Of a stretch of 13,907 nt of DNA, positions 1 to 7,039 are shown piece by piece; within the stretch, counting starts at the first letter, position 1, and each line of letters begins with the position of its first letter. Made by a program: the position numbers and the translations under genes. The DNA is from Stramenopiles sp. TOSAG23-3 (Eukaryota; Sar): assembly GCA_900128585.1 (NCBI GenBank), contig LT642601.1, positions 1 to 13,907 on the forward strand. Reading direction: 5' to 3'. The notes below the pieces were generated by a model. The model worked only from the letters and a program-made list of their open reading frames with translations, had not been told where the DNA came from and did not search any database.

Positions 1-446
1 AAGAAGATAATAGAATAATAAAATACATAATAATACCAGATAATTTAATATAGAAGAAGGAAGAAAAAAAAAGAACGAAGAACTCTAAAATAAAGAAAAG
101 GCCACGACGTCCTCAGCAGCAGCATTTTTAGTTTTTTTCTTTTGCTCTCTGCTGCTCTCTCCTCCTCCTCCCCCTCCCTACAAAAAAAAAAAAGGTGATG
201 ATGATGAAGAAAAGAGAGAAGAAAACAACTGGGAAGAAGAAGAGGAGGAGGGGCGGGCAGGTATAATACTATCAACAAAACGAATAAAATGCACATTTGA
301 TCAAAGTGTTAAAGTGTTGGAGAATTTTCTCTGTTTATCTATGCTGTGCAACAAACGGGTTTCTTTTTATAAACAGCATTGGAAAGTTATAGACTTCCCC
401 TTCCTTTAGTAGTTTAGAGGCCTTAGTTAAAAATCCGAATAACAAG
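1..446. other. Low-complexity intergenic leader upstream of the small ORF
   Basis: No gene is supported here. The first 300 bases are A-rich and GAA/GGA-rich, with CCT/CTC runs near 160-178 and GAT/GAA runs near 196-255. From about 300 the sequence becomes more complex and leads into a TATA box at 368-373 and the ATG at 447. The only long open frame (minus strand, 45-296) translates to leucine, phenylalanine and glutamate runs expected from simple-sequence DNA. Confidence 0.7.
368..373 (+). promoter_or_regulatory. TATA box of the small ORF
   Basis: TATAAA preceded by a T run, 74 bases before the ATG at 447. A TSS about 30 bases downstream (near 400) would give a leader of about 47 bases, and no ATG lies between that point and 447. 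The spacing resembles that of the TATA element before the MT-A70 gene. Confidence 0.45.
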
Positions 447-641
447 ATGGATATGCCCCCAGCAGAGTTTGGCGAACCCATTGAAACGAACAGCTGCGGC
501 GGCGATACAAAACCAAACGTGATAGATGCGTTCTTTTACAATGATTTTCCTGGCGTATTTGCCCCGAATGTTAAAAATACCCATGTTGTAACGTCTGAAC
601 CATCTGCTAGCGGCTCGGCGGCAAAGAAAGATGAATCTTAG
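447..641 (+). CDS. Small hypothetical protein, 64 aa
   Basis: I do not recognise this protein. It is hydrophilic, with no membrane segment or signal peptide. The start is acidic and Pro-rich (MDMPPAEFGEP), the centre has an aromatic stretch (DAFFYNDFPGVFAPN, about residues 27-41), and the end is Ser/Ala/Lys-rich. In favour of a real gene: the ATG has A at -3 and G at +4, a TATA box lies 74 bases upstream, the composition is mixed rather than repeat-like, and codon use resembles its neighbours. Against it: it is short and has no family I can name. It could be a complete microprotein or the first exon of a spliced gene, although nothing convincing follows the TAG. It converges on the MT-A70 gene, with 300 bases between the two stops. 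Confidence 0.5.
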   Translation: MDMPPAEFGEPIETNSCGGDTKPNVIDAFFYNDFPGVFAPNVKNTHVVTSEPSASGSAAKKDES

Positions 642-941
642 CAGTCGCGACCGCCGGATTAGAAAGGCATCAGCATTTTTTTTTTTATAGTGCGTATCCT
701 ATCATATATGAACCAACGAAGACATCAAGGTGTGGAAATGTCTGAACAGCGTGCCAACGTTCTTCAAGAAGAGAGCAGTGCAAGTTATGTATATTAAAAA
801 AAACAAATTATATAGTATGCTTTAATGTATATTTTTAAAAAAACAAATTATATATGAACTGTATTTTTTTGTAATTGATTTTTAAAAAACTAAGACGTAA
901 GAAACAGAACATGCCGTTCGCGTCACGCTAAAGTGGAGGGG
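642..941. other. AT-rich spacer between convergent genes
   Basis: This 300-base spacer lies between the stops of the small ORF and the MT-A70 gene. It probably holds both 3' UTRs and poly(A) sites. It contains a T11 run near 676-686 and two copies of an A-rich element exactly 40 bases apart (see the repeat at 796-855). No gene is visible. Confidence 0.6.
796..855. repeat. Paired A-rich element, AAACAAATTATATA twice
   Basis: The 14-mer AAACAAATTATATA occurs at 801-814 and again at 841-854, each preceded by extra A residues and a TATATT-type stretch. The same core (A-run, then CAAATTA) recurs at 5869-5889, 7289-7304 and 11384-11398. On the minus strand it reads TATATAATTTGTTT, about 90-140 bases past the MT-A70 stop, where a poly(A)-site element could sit. 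Its function is unknown. Confidence 0.55.
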
Positions 942-2924
942 TTATTTTTGAACCACCGTCGTCCAGCAGTTTGGCAGGCTGTGTGGATTCGCCCAAAGCT
1001 CCAGCAAGCGCCACCGGTCACTGATGTTACCTTCGCTGTCTAGGCGTGCTTGAGGCAACATCCGTTCCACCAACTTTCTCAAAAAAGTCTCCGGTTTTGT
1101 CTCTGTTGGAAGCCGGTCGTTGACGTAAGGGTCGTGGGGGTCCTGCACATAATCGAAGACGACGTCCTCGGTGCGCTGGTGCCGAAGTTCGAGCTTGTCG
1201 TGGTAATGTTTTCCGCTTGGGGAAAGATGACCTCGTCGAAATATTAATAGGGTTTCGTGCACAGCACTAAAATACGGGCTTTCTCCGTGCACAAAAGTGT
1301 TGTCCGTGGACTGCTTTACCCAACTTAAATTTTCTACGTAGTAAAGATCGTGAACTTCTAAGGCCTTGATCACCCGACCAATGTATTCTTTTCGAACCCA
1401 GATAAAGACTATCCCCGTTGGCATGACTTTTCTGCTCAGGTTCAAATTCTTCAAGTCTTCCGGGAGAACTAGGTTCGAGTCCGAGGGATTTTCTGCGCCC
1501 GTAGAATCCGTCGGTTCTGGGCCATATCGCCACGGCGGGTCCATCGTTATGCCCAAATAATTAAACTCTGGGTCGTCTTTCAGGGGTTTCAAGTTTTCCA
1601 ACTCAAATTTTGCCACGTTGGGGACATTGTAGCAGTAAGATTCTTTTGACCCGTCTTCGGTCCTTGCATACCTTAATGCGCGTGGGATATACGGCTGTAT
1701 TGGTTTTGCCCATGACGCAGGGCACCCGGGATCATCCGGGTATTTTCGGTCTGCAAGCTTTAGGAACGGAATCTTGTTGTAGACCACAGCTTTCGGGTCT
1801 GCCCTCCTGCGCACGCGCTTCAACGCCGTGATGAAATGGCCACTGGCATCGCTTACGAATGCAATGTTCGTAGTGCCGTAGCCACGACCTAACTCGCCCG
1901 GCAGGCGAGCGTCCCCGATAACCCCTCGCCGACGGTTTCTTTTTTCTCGCCGTTCCCGGCGATTCCGGATTTTCTTCTCCCTCTTCCGTCGCTTCTTGTT
2001 GCGCTTCTTGCCGTGGTACATGTCGTCCCAGAACGCATCTTCGTCGACGTCCCCGGACCAAAAATACTGCCCCTCGTCTTCTTGGTGCAGTTCCAACAAT
2101 TCCGCGGCATTTTCCCAGCCAAGGTTCTGTTGGCTCACCCCCGAGAAAAATGCCATATCGTCCGCATCGTTGGCTCTGGTAGCTGATTCTACCGTGAAGG
2201 CGGATGTCCGTCGGAAAATCTCTTCTAACTGAGCTTCCGATACGTTAGTATCGCCATTGACATCGGTAGAACTGTCGCCTTCCTTGTTGGTACTGGCGGC
2301 AGCGTTCATATTTTGTACCTCCTCCATCATTTGAAACTTTTTCATGATCATGTCCACAGTCTCCCCTTCCTCTACGTACCCAACGTAGTGCGACGTGGAC
2401 GGCGCTGACACTCTGTCGCTTGGAACTCCCATATACGCGTTCAGGTTGTTCAGAGCCTTGCGAGCCGCCGACCGTCTTGGGCGCTTCTCTCTCTTTGGGA
2501 CAACGCTCGCCGGCTTTGCTTTTTGTGTTTTTTTTCGCTTCTTGGTCTCTTTCGTTGGTTTTTTTCCCTCCTTGGCTTCGATTGGGTCGTTTCCTGGCTT
2601 TTCTGGTTCCAACGAGGCTCCTACCGAGACGGCGGAACTAACTTCTTGACTCTCCACGGTTCTGTTTGACGTGCCAGACTCCGGCGCAGGCGCAGTAACC
2701 TCGGCTTCGGGAGCTTTCTTATCTACAGATGACTTCGTGCTGGATGCCCCGCTTTGCTGTTGCTGCTGGCGCATTAGTGCGATCCCATACTTCGCTGGAC
2801 GCTCCCCAATTTCACAGACCCTACATTTTGAAATGGACTTGGCATTTACGAAGGTGCACACCCCACAGCTCCATGGTGGTAGGCTATCGTATGAAACGTC
2901 GTTTGATGAAGACACAGAAGGCAT
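942..2924 (-). CDS. MT-A70 family N6-adenine methyltransferase with N-terminal RanBP2/NZF zinc finger
   Basis: This protein probably transfers methyl from S-adenosylmethionine to adenine N6 in nucleic acid. Numbering is from the ATG at 2924 (660 aa). Residues 18-37 form a zinc finger of W-x-C-x2-C-x10-C-x2-C type. A Lys/Arg-rich region spans 118-156, and a very basic stretch (306-334) looks like a nuclear signal or nucleic-acid contact. The MT-A70 domain fills roughly the last 230 residues, with the catalytic DPPW at 462-465, an FIWVRKEY strand and an LLELWA motif near the C-terminus. The intact DPPW favours an active METTL3- or METTL4-type enzyme over a METTL14-type partner. The flanks look unlike METTL3, so a protist-specific DNA or RNA 6mA clade is my inference. 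The frame is open up to an ATG at 3011, but a TATA box touches that codon, so I chose 2924, which lies in an ACACC context. Stop is TAA. No introns. Confidence 0.92.
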   Translation of the reverse strand: MPSVSSSNDVSYDSLPPWSCGVCTFVNAKSISKCRVCEIGERPAKYGIALMRQQQQQSGASSTKSSVDKKAPEAEVTAPAPESGTSNRTVESQEVSSAVSVGASLEPEKPGNDPIEAKEGKKPTKETKKRKKTQKAKPASVVPKREKRPRRSAARKALNNLNAYMGVPSDRVSAPSTSHYVGYVEEGETVDMIMKKFQMMEEVQNMNAAASTNKEGDSSTDVNGDTNVSEAQLEEIFRRTSAFTVESATRANDADDMAFFSGVSQQNLGWENAAELLELHQEDEGQYFWSGDVDEDAFWDDMYHGKKRNKKRRKREKKIRNRRERREKRNRRRGVIGDARLPGELGRGYGTTNIAFVSDASGHFITALKRVRRRADPKAVVYNKIPFLKLADRKYPDDPGCPASWAKPIQPYIPRALRYARTEDGSKESYCYNVPNVAKFELENLKPLKDDPEFNYLGITMDPPWRYGPEPTDSTGAENPSDSNLVLPEDLKNLNLSRKVMPTGIVFIWVRKEYIGRVIKALEVHDLYYVENLSWVKQSTDNTFVHGESPYFSAVHETLLIFRRGHLSPSGKHYHDKLELRHQRTEDVVFDYVQDPHDPYVNDRLPTETKPETFLRKLVERMLPQARLDSEGNISDRWRLLELWANPHSLPNCWTTVVQK

Positions 2925-3012
2925 GGTGTGGATTACTTTGTGGTCATAAAGTAATAAAATTATTCTTCCGCTGCGTTCTATTGTTTTCATTCTTCCTCGT
3001 CCATTGCGCATG

Positions 3013-3020
3013 TATATATA
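3013..3020 (-). promoter_or_regulatory. TATA box of the MT-A70 gene
   Basis: TATATATA on the minus strand, immediately before the upstream in-frame ATG at 3011 and 89-96 bases before the ATG at 2924. Initiation about 30 bases downstream (near 2985) would leave both earlier in-frame ATGs (3011 and 2990) outside the transcript. This is the main reason for choosing the shorter protein. Confidence 0.5.
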
Positions 3021-3718
3021 TTTCTAACCAATCGGACTCATCGTGGTCAAAGGGAGGGAATCAGACCATACATACCCGCCATAGCTTTTTGAAATCCTTC
3101 TTCTTCATTAAAACAATAAGAAGATAGGAAGAAGAAGAAGAAGAAGAAGAAGAAGGAAAAAAAAAGATACTACCTCTCCCTTTTTTTCTTCTTGTCTTAC
3201 ATACAACATAGGAATAGTATCGCTAAAAAAGACAATAATAATAAATTAAAAAAATGATGAATGAAGAAGAAGAATAAATGAAGAAGAAGAAAAAAATTAC
3301 GAAAAACAAGAAGACAAGGAGGGTAGAGGGAGAGGGTAGGCGAATATTAAATAAAATTGTTTATAAAATGTATAATAGTCTTCCATCTTCTTCTTCTCTT
3401 TTTTATTTTTTATTTATTATATGGATGGAATTGATACGCTGTGTCATTGTTTGTATTAGATTAATCGATATTTTTATTATGTTCTTCAGGAAAGGCGGGA
3501 ATTTGTGTTTTTTATAGTTATTGTGTACATGCTATGCTGTCTTGCTGTTCTAAATTTTAGCTAATATTTTTTAAATTGTCATCAACTACGAGGACTTGGT
3601 AATACGAAGAAGTATAAATATGCTGTATTATAAAATAGGAAACAATGCTATTACATTATGTTATAGCTATATTTATAGGATGTCATAGTAACCCTAATCC
3701 TAACCATATATTCATGAA
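3021..3718. other. Intergenic DNA with GAA microsatellite
   Basis: This lies between the MT-A70 promoter and the kinesin stop. It holds an uninterrupted (GAA)9 run at 3128-3154, other AAG-rich patches at 3262-3320, AT-rich DNA and a short telomere-like stretch at 3689-3705. The open frames here (for example plus strand 3278-3517) translate to lysine runs followed by hydrophobic AT-rich residues and look non-coding. Confidence 0.6.
3128..3154 (+). repeat. (GAA)9 microsatellite
   Basis: Nine uninterrupted GAA units, followed by an A-rich run. It lies about 110 bases upstream of the MT-A70 TATA box. Long GAA/TTC tracts can form triplex DNA, but this one is short. Confidence 0.9.
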
Positions 3719-4993
3719 TCACTTGCCCTTGTTCAACTTCGCTAACTGTCTCTTCAGTTTACGAATTTCATTTGTTTCGATTTGTTTCGATGATTTGTTC
3801 GACACTTTCTTCACCCTTGATGCGTAATTTAAGCTGCTGATGGTTTCATCGCCGTTCGTTTCGTCTGCGGATATGTTGACAAACATCAGTGTTTTCGCGT
3901 TTCCCCCCAAACTGTCACTCATTAACATGGTCAAAGGGTGGTTTCTGTACGGAATGTGCTTCGCGCTGGTGGTAAGCGCGGCAATTACGTCGCCGAGGGC
4001 GGTCAATGATTTGTTGATCGCAGTGCCCTCTTCCCGGGAAGTGCCAGACGTGCCGGATTTTCCAATCCGTTCCGATCCTGCCAAGTCCACCAGTGTTAGT
4101 TTGCCAACCGTGGTGATTTTGGTGTTTGTGTTCATGCAATCAATATTGAACGTCATCAAAAGGTGGCTTCGGCTACTTTCGGAGTTCATCAATGTCGCGG
4201 CAGTGTGCCTTTGCTTATGGCCCGTGCGCATCAACACTTCGACGTCTTCTGGCGAGTGCACCTCCTTGCACGTTAAATTTTGAACATACACGATTCCGCG
4301 AGGGTCTTTCTTGATGGCTAGCTTTGTTCGGGGAGAACTTCCTAACAGGAGGTCTTCTAAATGGTCCCTGTAGAGCTCGAGCATGCTGAAGCGCACTTGG
4401 ATATCTATTTTGCCTTTCATTCTGGCCTGAATGTCAAACAGTTCAATGACAGATCGCGGTGCAACTCCATACATAGTCGAGTCCACGTCCGCCTCCAAGC
4501 TCTTCGCTTTCGCTGCACTTCCCCAGCTGCCCTCTGGCCCCATCATCGTGAAGGTCTTTCCGCTACCGGTTTGCCCGTAGGCAAACAGGCAGACGTTGAA
4601 ACCGTCTACTGCATTTTGAATCATAGGCCGCGCCTGCTCAAACACTTGCGCCTGGGTACAACCGGGTTGAAAGACTGCATCAAACTCAAAGCTCTTCCTA
4701 ATCACCCGGCTTACGCCCATTACCGACTCGTTCGTTCTCTTCACCCTAATAGTTTGGGGGTCGGGAAACACTATGATGTTTTTGTGACCATCGCTTCCTA
4801 GCGGTCGTACACGGCAAAGGACTCGAATCGTCCGCTCTGCAAAAAAGTCTTCGCGCAGTTGCGTATTCTCAACGTTAAACAGCTCCATCTTTTCCGCCAT
4901 TAGACGAGATTCCTCTTCCAAGCGCTTTTGCCGTTGTTCCAAAATTGCCTTTTCCTTAAGCTCCTGCTGGGCCAGCTCTTCCTTCTTCTCCAT
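3719..4993 (-). CDS. C-terminal-motor kinesin (kinesin-14, KCBP-like), 424 aa or longer
   Basis: This is a microtubule motor ATPase, likely minus-end directed. Residues 1-50 form a charged Glu/Lys/Gln coiled coil, and the motor starts at ERTIRVLCRVRPL (53-65). It carries a P-loop GQTGSGKT (140-147), switch I NSESSRSH (270-277), switch II DLAGSE (303-308) and HIPYRNHPLTMLMSDSLGG (346-364). A motor at the C-terminus behind a coiled-coil neck is the kinesin-14 layout. The HIPYRNH-LTMLMSDSLGGNAKTLM block, the IKKD-x-x-G segment and the post-motor helix (about 396-424) most resemble plant and algal KCBP. The MyTH4-FERM region and the terminal calmodulin-binding helix of KCBP are absent. An ORF starting at 5145 may encode more N-terminus but is out of frame with this one. 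Stop is TGA. The gene is divergent from the one at 6089. Confidence 0.95.
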   Translation of the reverse strand: MEKKEELAQQELKEKAILEQRQKRLEEESRLMAEKMELFNVENTQLREDFFAERTIRVLCRVRPLGSDGHKNIIVFPDPQTIRVKRTNESVMGVSRVIRKSFEFDAVFQPGCTQAQVFEQARPMIQNAVDGFNVCLFAYGQTGSGKTFTMMGPEGSWGSAAKAKSLEADVDSTMYGVAPRSVIELFDIQARMKGKIDIQVRFSMLELYRDHLEDLLLGSSPRTKLAIKKDPRGIVYVQNLTCKEVHSPEDVEVLMRTGHKQRHTAATLMNSESSRSHLLMTFNIDCMNTNTKITTVGKLTLVDLAGSERIGKSGTSGTSREEGTAINKSLTALGDVIAALTTSAKHIPYRNHPLTMLMSDSLGGNAKTLMFVNISADETNGDETISSLNYASRVKKVSNKSSKQIETNEIRKLKRQLAKLNKGK

Positions 4994-5024
4994 GTCAACG
5001 GATGAAGTTGATGGTGCTGGTTAC

Positions 5025-5145
5025 CAAAAGGGTTTTGCTGGCGTAGGGCCTGTTGGGGGAAACGGTTGTCGCCGTGTGAAGACTGCCCAAATGAACCCTG
5101 AGCCTCATATTTCTTGTTTGCCAGCTTAGTATTTCCACCACCCAT
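5025..5145 (-). other. Candidate N-terminal coding segment of the kinesin, out of frame with the motor
   Basis: An ATG at 5145 opens a Gly/Gln/Asn-rich frame (MGGGNTKLANKKYEAQGSFG, then about 20 more plausible residues ending NPF near 5026). A TATA box lies 53-59 bases upstream of it but more than 200 bases upstream of the motor-frame ATG at 4993. The motor frame is itself open for nine codon-like residues (PAPSTSSVD) before 4993, preceded by a TAA at 5023-5021. Three readings fit. A base may be missing near 5017-5022, a GT-AG intron of 47 bases (5024-4978) may join NPF to ELAQQ and give 459 aa, or this is an upstream ORF in a long leader. The acceptor side of that intron is purine-rich and weak. 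Confidence 0.45.
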
Positions 5146-5197
5146 AGTATTATATTACAACAAACTAATCATGAAGTACGCTGTTCAAACCGATCTC

Positions 5198-5204
5198 ATA
5201 TATA
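5198..5204 (-). promoter_or_regulatory. TATA box of the kinesin gene
   Basis: TATATATG on the minus strand. Initiation about 30 bases downstream (near 5170) would make the ATG at 5145 the first substantial start. A tiny ATG at 5172, followed by a stop five codons later, lies at or just before the predicted TSS. Confidence 0.45.
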
Positions 5205-5440
5205 CACCACCACCAATTTACTTACTTGCCCCGTTGATTAATTCGGACGATGAAGTGGTGAATACAAAATAAAATAGGAAATTATTTATATCGTGGTTCC
5301 AATGAAACTCAACGGATTTTTTTGTTTCATGTGAATCCCTTCGATTCAAATTCGTTATAAAATTCGTACTTTCACTACACACGAAGCACATCTTTAAAAT
5401 ATGAAAACAACAAATAAATATATATAGCTATTCATATATA

Positions 5441-5532
5441 GAAGAAGAAGAACAACAAAAGAAACAAAAACAACAAAACAACAAAACAAAAAAGCAATAA
5501 CAAACGAAACACAAACAAACAACAAGAAAAAA
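5441..5532 (+). repeat. CAA/CAAAA-rich tract, nearly T-free
   Basis: Ninety-two bases with one T (at 5498), beginning with a GAAGAAGAAG run and continuing as irregular CAA, CAAAA and CAAAC units. It is cryptic simple sequence in the shared promoter region, about 240 bases from the kinesin TATA box. Confidence 0.8.
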
Positions 5533-5837
5533 TAAGCAAACAACTAAAATAAAAGGAAAGATATAATTAATAAAAGAAGATTATTGTCGTCTCCCTTTAT
5601 ATGATGATATAAGCTTATATTAGTTATAATAGATAATGGAGTTGCTGAAAATATTCTATATTTATAATAGAGTCTATGATATGAAGACATGAAGACACGA
5701 CGATTACGAGGCTAATCCAATAATATAAGGAAGAAATAAGGAAAGAAGCTCACCAGCGTACTCTCAACAGACACATTTCTCTACATTTTTTAATTAAAAT
5801 AATATGGAACTTTCGTATCTCATAGATAGTAGTATTA

Positions 5838-5895
5838 ATTATTATTATTATTATTAAGAAAAGGAAGCAAAAAAAAACAAATTATTATTATTATT
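5838..5895 (+). repeat. Two ATT microsatellites flanking an A-rich element
   Basis: (ATT)6 at 5838-5855 and (ATT)5 at 5881-5895, separated by an A-rich stretch that contains a copy of the recurring A-run CAAATTA element. Confidence 0.85.
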
Positions 5896-6088
5896 ATATT
5901 TTTATATTATTTATATTTAACGGTTTCATTTCATTTTCTTCTCTCTCGCGTATAGTATAGGTCTATAATTAGTTCCTTGATGGACACAATAAAAGTTCAA
6001 AGAGTAGAGAAAAGCAGTTTTGCTAATCATATTTATTGCTTTAGAAAACCATTTCTGTTTTTGTTCCTGGGTGCTATACTTAAGACAT

Positions 6089-7039
6089 ATGAGAAACATG
6101 AGAAAGAAGCAAACGTTTCTTAGAAAGCGTCCAACTCGGCCCACCACAACGAATTGGTCGCTGGCGAATAGGAACAGGTCGAAACCGATCCGAGGTGCCT
6201 CCGAACCCCATCGTTCACAACCAGTGCGTGTAGTCCATAGTTCGGACAAGCCGACATATAGAAAGCAAAAAAGCCGGGCACTTTGTGCACCCGGTGGCGA
6301 GTTGGACCGATTTGCGGGAAGGGAGCTGTTGAAGAAATGGTTTCATGCCTTTGATGATGAATCTAGAAATTTTTCTAGTCCGTCCGTCTTTGCTCAAATA
6401 AAACTGCAAGAGGCTCTGAAAGCGACGGTGGATAACCCATTACTAGAAGACGGCCATGCGTCCCGAAGTTGGGTCCGTACGGCAGTCTCCCTAGAGCTTA
6501 TCAAGAGACTCCGAAACAGTGAGATATTTTTCAAGTACAGGATGCTCCTTGACCTAATTTACAAAGAACTATCCCTCGCCATATACTCGGGCATTTCCGG
6601 TGACGATTCGTTAAGAATGTCCCTGGATGACTTGTGCCAAGGGAGAAATTTTGCGCTAAATAAAACTATTGAAGAGCAGAAGAAACGGATCGAGGAACTC
6701 ACCGAAGACGTTCAAGTTAGAATTTATAAAGATCGACAAAACAACAAGCTGCTAAGCGTTGTGTCAAATAAGCTGAACACTACCCGACTTAAGACCTCTT
6801 TCAAATTGTGGAATGAGTGGTGCACGAGCAGGTTGGCGATTAAGAGTAAATTGTCCAGTTTTCTTAATCGAAACAATACGCAGCTCCTTGCAATTACATT
6901 TGATGGGTGGGCGTTGTTCGTCGAGCGGTCCGCTGAAGACAAAAAGCGAATACAGAATATGAGTAATTTTTCAAATAAATTTTCGGCAATATTGAGCGCG
7001 AAGAATAAATCCAGGAACTTCAAAAATTCAGTGGCATAA
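6089..7039 (+). CDS. Uncharacterised coiled-coil protein with Sfi1-like F/W segments, 316 aa
   Basis: I do not recognise the family. Numbering is from the ATG at 6089. Residues 1-60 are basic and disordered-looking (Arg, Lys, Thr, Pro). Residues 70-190 look mostly helical and hold an ELLKKWFHAFDD segment (79-90). A charged helix at about 191-222 (TIEEQKKRIEELTEDV) looks like a coiled coil. Two later segments, SFKLWNEW (237-244) and TFDGWALF (270-277), fit the F-x2-W spacing of Sfi1-type centrin-binding repeats, and ELLKKWFHAF is a looser relative. A centrin- or microtubule-organising role is therefore possible but unproven. The frame opens at 6020, but the residues before 6089 are AT-derived and hydrophobic, so I favour 6089 or 6098. 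A TATTTAT element at 6030-6036 would suit these starts. Divergent from the kinesin gene. Stop is TAA. Confidence 0.8.
   Translation: MRNMRKKQTFLRKRPTRPTTTNWSLANRNRSKPIRGASEPHRSQPVRVVHSSDKPTYRKQKSRALCAPGGELDRFAGRELLKKWFHAFDDESRNFSSPSVFAQIKLQEALKATVDNPLLEDGHASRSWVRTAVSLELIKRLRNSEIFFKYRMLLDLIYKELSLAIYSGISGDDSLRMSLDDLCQGRNFALNKTIEEQKKRIEELTEDVQVRIYKDRQNNKLLSVVSNKLNTTRLKTSFKLWNEWCTSRLAIKSKLSSFLNRNNTQLLAITFDGWALFVERSAEDKKRIQNMSNFSNKFSAILSAKNKSRNFKNSVA

Larger units (their letters stand above)
5205..6088. other. Divergent promoter region rich in simple sequence
   Basis: This region separates the kinesin gene (-) from the gene at 6089 (+) and should hold both promoters. It contains a CAA/CAAAA-rich tract at 5441-5532 with a single T in 92 bases, (ATT)6 at 5838-5855, (ATT)5 at 5881-5895 and one copy of the A-rich CAAATTA element at 5869-5889. 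The minus-strand frame at 5926-6249 crosses the start of the next gene and looks like a shadow. Confidence 0.6.

Noticed and set aside
45-296. Minus-strand ORF of 83 aa
   Set aside because: Its Leu, Phe, His and Glu runs follow directly from GA-rich simple repeats. There is no promoter or coding-like composition.
1472-1482. GGTTCGAGTCC, resembling a tRNA B box
   Set aside because: It lies inside the MT-A70 coding region (Ser-Asp-Ser-Asn-Leu on the other strand). No acceptor stem, D arm or anticodon arm can be drawn around it.
3278-3517. Plus-strand ORF of 79 aa
   Set aside because: Lysine run from A-rich DNA followed by hydrophobic residues from AT-rich DNA, with no supporting signals.
5026-5032. 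CCCTTTT slippery heptamer in the kinesin N-terminal ORF (minus strand)
   Set aside because: It fits X-XXY-YYZ, but a -1 slip here runs into TAA two codons later, so it cannot join the ORF to the motor frame.
6020-6088. Upstream part of the F/W protein frame as coding
   Set aside because: It encodes an AT-derived hydrophobic stretch, unlike the basic N-terminus that follows. The ATGs at 6089 and 6098 fit better.
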